NCBI GenBank assembly: GCA_040384645.1
Contig: JAZKIX010000161.1
Location: 1-42,373 of the forward strand
Reading direction: 5' to 3'
DNA: 42,373 bases
Source of the DNA: JAZKIX01 sp040384645
GTDB taxonomy: Bacteria; Pseudomonadota; Gammaproteobacteria; Burkholderiales; Burkholderiaceae_D
The translations under genes and the position numbers were made by a program. Below the pieces are notes generated by a model, which saw nothing but the letters and a program-made list of their open reading frames with translations, ran no database searches and had not been told where the DNA came from. Positions 39,837 through 42,373 of the stretch are shown here, in pieces (within the stretch, counting starts at the first letter, position 1; every line of letters begins with the position of its first letter).

Positions 39837-39928
39837 AAATAGGGGGGTATAGGCTAAAACAATGCCGCCCTCGCACGGTTTTACAGCGGCTTTAAAAATA
39901 CTGGGTAGAGTATTTTTAAGCCTAAAAA
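39834..39928 (+). repeat. Intergenic repeat, copy C
   Basis: ATAGGGGGGTATAGGCTAAA, ACAATGCC, variable middle, then the 9-bp stem AAAAATACT/AGTATTTTT around GGGTAG. It fills the space between the convergent GGDEF and MATE genes and could also terminate transcription in both directions. Confidence 0.65.
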
Positions 39929-39932
39929 CTGC

Positions 39933-41300
39933 TTAATTGACCTGCGCCACTACGCCGGCACGTGACGCATGCGCATATTTTTCCCAGACCCGGCTCTTCC
40001 AGCGCAGGTACATCATGATGCCGCGCACCCATTCATCGACGGTAAAGGCGATCCAGATACCGGGCAAGCCCCAGCCCAGGTGCAGGCTCAGGAACCACGC
40101 CAGCGGTACCGATAAGCCCCACATCGACAGCATGCCCATCAGCACCGGAAAGCGCGCATCGCCGGTGGCGCGCAGGGAATTGATGACCACCAGATTGAAA
40201 GTTCGGCCCGGTTCTAAAATCATGCTGATGCGCAGCAATAGCGCGCCACCGGTGATGATGACCTGGTTGTTGGTAAACATGCTGAACAGATGCGGCGCCA
40301 GCAACACCACGATGGACGTGGTGATCACGGTGATGCCAAAGCCTACGCGCAAGCTGCGTAAAACTTGGCGGTAGGCGGCCTCGATTTCGCCAGCGCCGAC
40401 CATGTGACCGATCATGATTTCGGTCCCGATCCCAATGGAAATGCCGAGCATCATCATCATCATCGACAATTGCATGGCGTATGAGAAGGTTGCCAACGAG
40501 GTTTCACCCATTTGCCCGACAAAATACGTGATGACCATGAACTGGATCCACCAGCACAGGTTTTCACCGGCTGCGGGGATCCCGATGTGAAGGATTTTGT
40601 CAAGATATTCGCGCGAAAAACGCCAGAAGGAATGCAGCCGCAAATGCAGTTCCGTACGATGTTGTACCAGCCACGCCAGCGCAATACAGGCAATGCTGCG
40701 GCTGATGACAGTCGATAGCGCTGCGCCCACCACACCCAGTTCAGGGAAGCCGAACATGCCGAAAATTAAAAGGAAATTCAAACCGATATTCAAAACATTC
40801 ATACCCAGCGTGACTACCATCACGTCGCGGGTATGGCCATGCGCCCGCAATACCGAACCAAATGCAATATTGAGCGCTTCCAGAAACAGGGTGCCGCCCA
40901 TCAATGCCAGGAATGGTTGTGCATACGGCATTAAACTTGGCGGCAGATGCAGCAGACCCAGCATTTCGCTAGAGAAGGCGTAGATCAGCAAACTTACCAC
41001 CACACCGAGCCAAAAGTTGGCGCCTACCGCGGTGGAGGCGACCCGTTCAGCCCCGACGCGGTCATTGGCTCCCAGATAATGGGTAATCACAACGCTGCAG
41101 CCGACACCAACAAAAGAAAACAAGATGATGAAAAAAATGACGATCTGATTTGCGACCGATAAGCCGGCTACAGCGGAATCGCCCAAATGGCTGACCATGA
41201 AGGTATCGATAATGCCGGGCAGGATATGCGACAGTTGCTCGATGAAAATAGGCCAGGTAATGGTAAACAGGCCGAGTTTTTTGATATTGCTGGAAGACAT
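39933..41300 (-). CDS. MATE-family multidrug/Na+ efflux transporter
   Basis: 455 aa from ATG 41300 (MSSSNIKKLGLF); the longer frame from 41354 adds an unlikely cysteine-rich leader. Twelve hydrophobic segments in two halves. MATE signatures: ITWPIFIEQLSHILPGIIDT, MVSHLGDSAVAGLSVANQI, later HIGIPAAGENLCWWIQF and SYAMQLSMMMMMLGISIGIG. It exports cationic compounds using Na+ or H+. The ribosome binding site is weak. It stands downstream of the chemotaxis gene on the same strand with a 238-bp gap. Confidence 0.9.
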   Translation of the reverse strand: MSSSNIKKLGLFTITWPIFIEQLSHILPGIIDTFMVSHLGDSAVAGLSVANQIVIFFIILFSFVGVGCSVVITHYLGANDRVGAERVASTAVGANFWLGVVVSLLIYAFSSEMLGLLHLPPSLMPYAQPFLALMGGTLFLEALNIAFGSVLRAHGHTRDVMVVTLGMNVLNIGLNFLLIFGMFGFPELGVVGAALSTVISRSIACIALAWLVQHRTELHLRLHSFWRFSREYLDKILHIGIPAAGENLCWWIQFMVITYFVGQMGETSLATFSYAMQLSMMMMMLGISIGIGTEIMIGHMVGAGEIEAAYRQVLRSLRVGFGITVITTSIVVLLAPHLFSMFTNNQVIITGGALLLRISMILEPGRTFNLVVINSLRATGDARFPVLMGMLSMWGLSVPLAWFLSLHLGWGLPGIWIAFTVDEWVRGIMMYLRWKSRVWEKYAHASRAGVVAQVN

Positions 41301-41538
41301 GGGATACTCGAAGGTGGGAAGATTTGCTCCGCAGCAATTGCTGCAGGATCGCAATTATACGCATTTTCGCCATAATCGTATTGTTTCCAAACTATTGTGC
41401 GGAAAATAAACGGTTGGCGCTAGGTTTTGCGCTGCACCAGTAGCGATTGAGCTAAATTTGATGGCCGGCGCGACACAAATGTAAATTTTTGAGATAGGCG
41501 ACTTAACGCGTTTATCTTAGTTTTCTTAGTACATTTTC
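41301..41538. other. Spacer between the chemotaxis gene and the MATE gene
   Basis: AT-rich 238 bp that should carry the MATE promoter. No gene or clear promoter hexamers seen. Confidence 0.4.
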
Positions 41539-42373
41539 TTAATGCAATAGTGCGAAGGTGGCGCCATCCCGTCGTTTTGCAGTCGCGTTGCCGGGTTCTG
41601 TTTGATCGGGCTTGTCATCAATCAGCCTGAAAATGCTCACTACCTGCGCCAAGTCGCTGGCCTGTTCGCGCAGGGATTGCGCAGCGGCAGCGGCTTGTTC
41701 CACCAGCGCGGCATTTTGCTGGGTCACGCTATCCATCTCGGTGACAGCGCGATGGATTTGGTCGATGCCGGTTTCCTGTTTCTGGCTGGCCTAGTTGATG
41801 TCAATCATGATGTCGGTTACCCGTTTGACGCTGGCAACGATCTCATTCATGGTCACGCCTGCCTGGCTGACTAGCTTGCTGCCGATGCCGACTTGATCGA
41901 CGGAATCGCCGATCAGGGTTTTGATTTCTTTGGCAGCGCTGGCGGAACGTTGCGCCAGCGTGCGAACTTCTGCTGCCACGACCGCGAAGCCACGTCCCTG
42001 TTCGCCGGCACGGGCCGCTTCGACCGCCGCATTCAAAGCGAGGATATTGGTTTGGAAGGCGATGCCATCGATAACGCCGATAATGTCGACGATTTTTTTA
42101 GCCGACGCCTCGATCGAGGCCATAGTATCGACCACTTGCGATACCACTTTGCCGCCTTTAATCGCCACATCGGACGCTGATAAAGCCAATTGGTTGGCTT
42201 GACGCGCATTTTCGCCATTTTGTTTGACCGTGGAAGATAGTTCTTCGATAGAAGACGCAGTTTCTTCCAGCGCACTGGCTTGTTGTTCGGTACGGGCGGA
42301 CAGGTCTAGATTACCACTTGCAATCTGGTTGGATGCTGTCGCAATCGTATCGGTACCGGTGCGTACTTTGCCG
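41539..42373 (-). pseudogene. Methyl-accepting chemotaxis protein with an in-frame TAG, N-terminus outside the window
   Basis: The frame enters from the right edge (VRTGTDTIATASNQIASGNL, then a methylation helix with QQASALEETASSIEELSSTV). It contains the conserved hairpin tip (GIAFQTNILALNAAVEAARA, GEQGRGFAVVAAEVRTLAQR). In TDIMIDIN-TAG-ASQKQETGID the codon at 41791-41793 is a stop where a Ser-like residue is expected. The same frame then goes on normally with TQQNAALVEQAAAAAQSLRE to 41539. Without read-through the protein loses the last 84 residues, including the second methylation helix. It is either a recent pseudogene or a sequencing error; all else looks intact. Confidence 0.85.

Noticed and set aside
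1..42373. CRISPR array
   Set aside because: No regularly spaced direct repeats with unique spacers were seen anywhere; the repeats found are dispersed or inverted.

Overview
The window looks like a chromosomal segment of a betaproteobacterium in Burkholderiales, most likely Oxalobacteraceae (Herbaspirillum/Collimonas/Undibacterium-like). This rests on the style of the core genes (biuret/triuret hydrolases, SRAP/YedK, YXWGXW protein, PerM/AI-2E transporter, MATE) and on a tRNA-Arg(ACG) at the left edge. It is inference from gene content, not from a search. Three runs of ten N (2465-2474, 25550-25559, 39546-39555) are assembly gaps. Two of them interrupt genes.

Positions 10-25455 form an integrated genomic island of about 25.4 kb. 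The 3' end of tRNA-Arg(ACG) at the left edge is repeated imperfectly at 25411-25455, next to a P4-type tyrosine integrase. An identical 30-bp direct repeat (106-135 and 25256-25285) sits just inside both ends, as expected of integrase arm sites; the right copy overlaps the integrase leader and ribosome binding site. The left 5 kb is a graveyard: IS21-like end repeats, a fragment of a giant phage-type polyprotein, an IS630 element whose transposase reads through an A8 slippery run, an IS3-type remnant, and an unknown gene split by a 105-bp MITE that shares its ends with the IS630 element.

The island's cargo is a defence locus (5308-17913). A sigma-70-like protein with N-terminal ankyrin repeats is followed by a GHKL (MutL-like) ATPase, a Z1 helicase-like ATPase, a PD-(D/E)XK (DUF4420) protein and an AIPR protein. 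This set corresponds to the MutL/Z1/DUF/AIPR ('MZA') type of system. It continues into a Vsr nuclease, a C5-cytosine methyltransferase and an overlapping AspBHI-like restriction endonuclease. An intact IS3 element sits in an ISAs1 remnant behind it. The island's own module lies on the minus strand: integrase, AlpA-like regulator with an N-terminus resembling a ribonucleotide-reductase ATP-cone, a 50-aa protein, a Toprim/DUF3987 replication protein and a small gene that contains a 30-bp inverted repeat.

Right of the island is ordinary chromosome: two small hypotheticals, SRAP/YedK, a small membrane protein, a PerM-type transporter and a YXWGXW protein. Next comes an operon (29967-37746) behind a near-consensus sigma-54 promoter: a Tat-exported BMP-type binding protein, two permeases, formamidase, a biuret-hydrolase-like protein, a duplicated ATPase, a second cysteine hydrolase resembling triuret hydrolase, and an AtzH-like protein, followed by a GntR/FCD regulator. 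The set reads as nitrogen scavenging from biuret/triuret/formamide-like compounds. The window ends with a GGDEF protein (gap inside), a MATE exporter and a methyl-accepting chemotaxis protein that carries an in-frame amber codon. Four copies of an approximately 90-bp intergenic repeat lie in this right-hand part.
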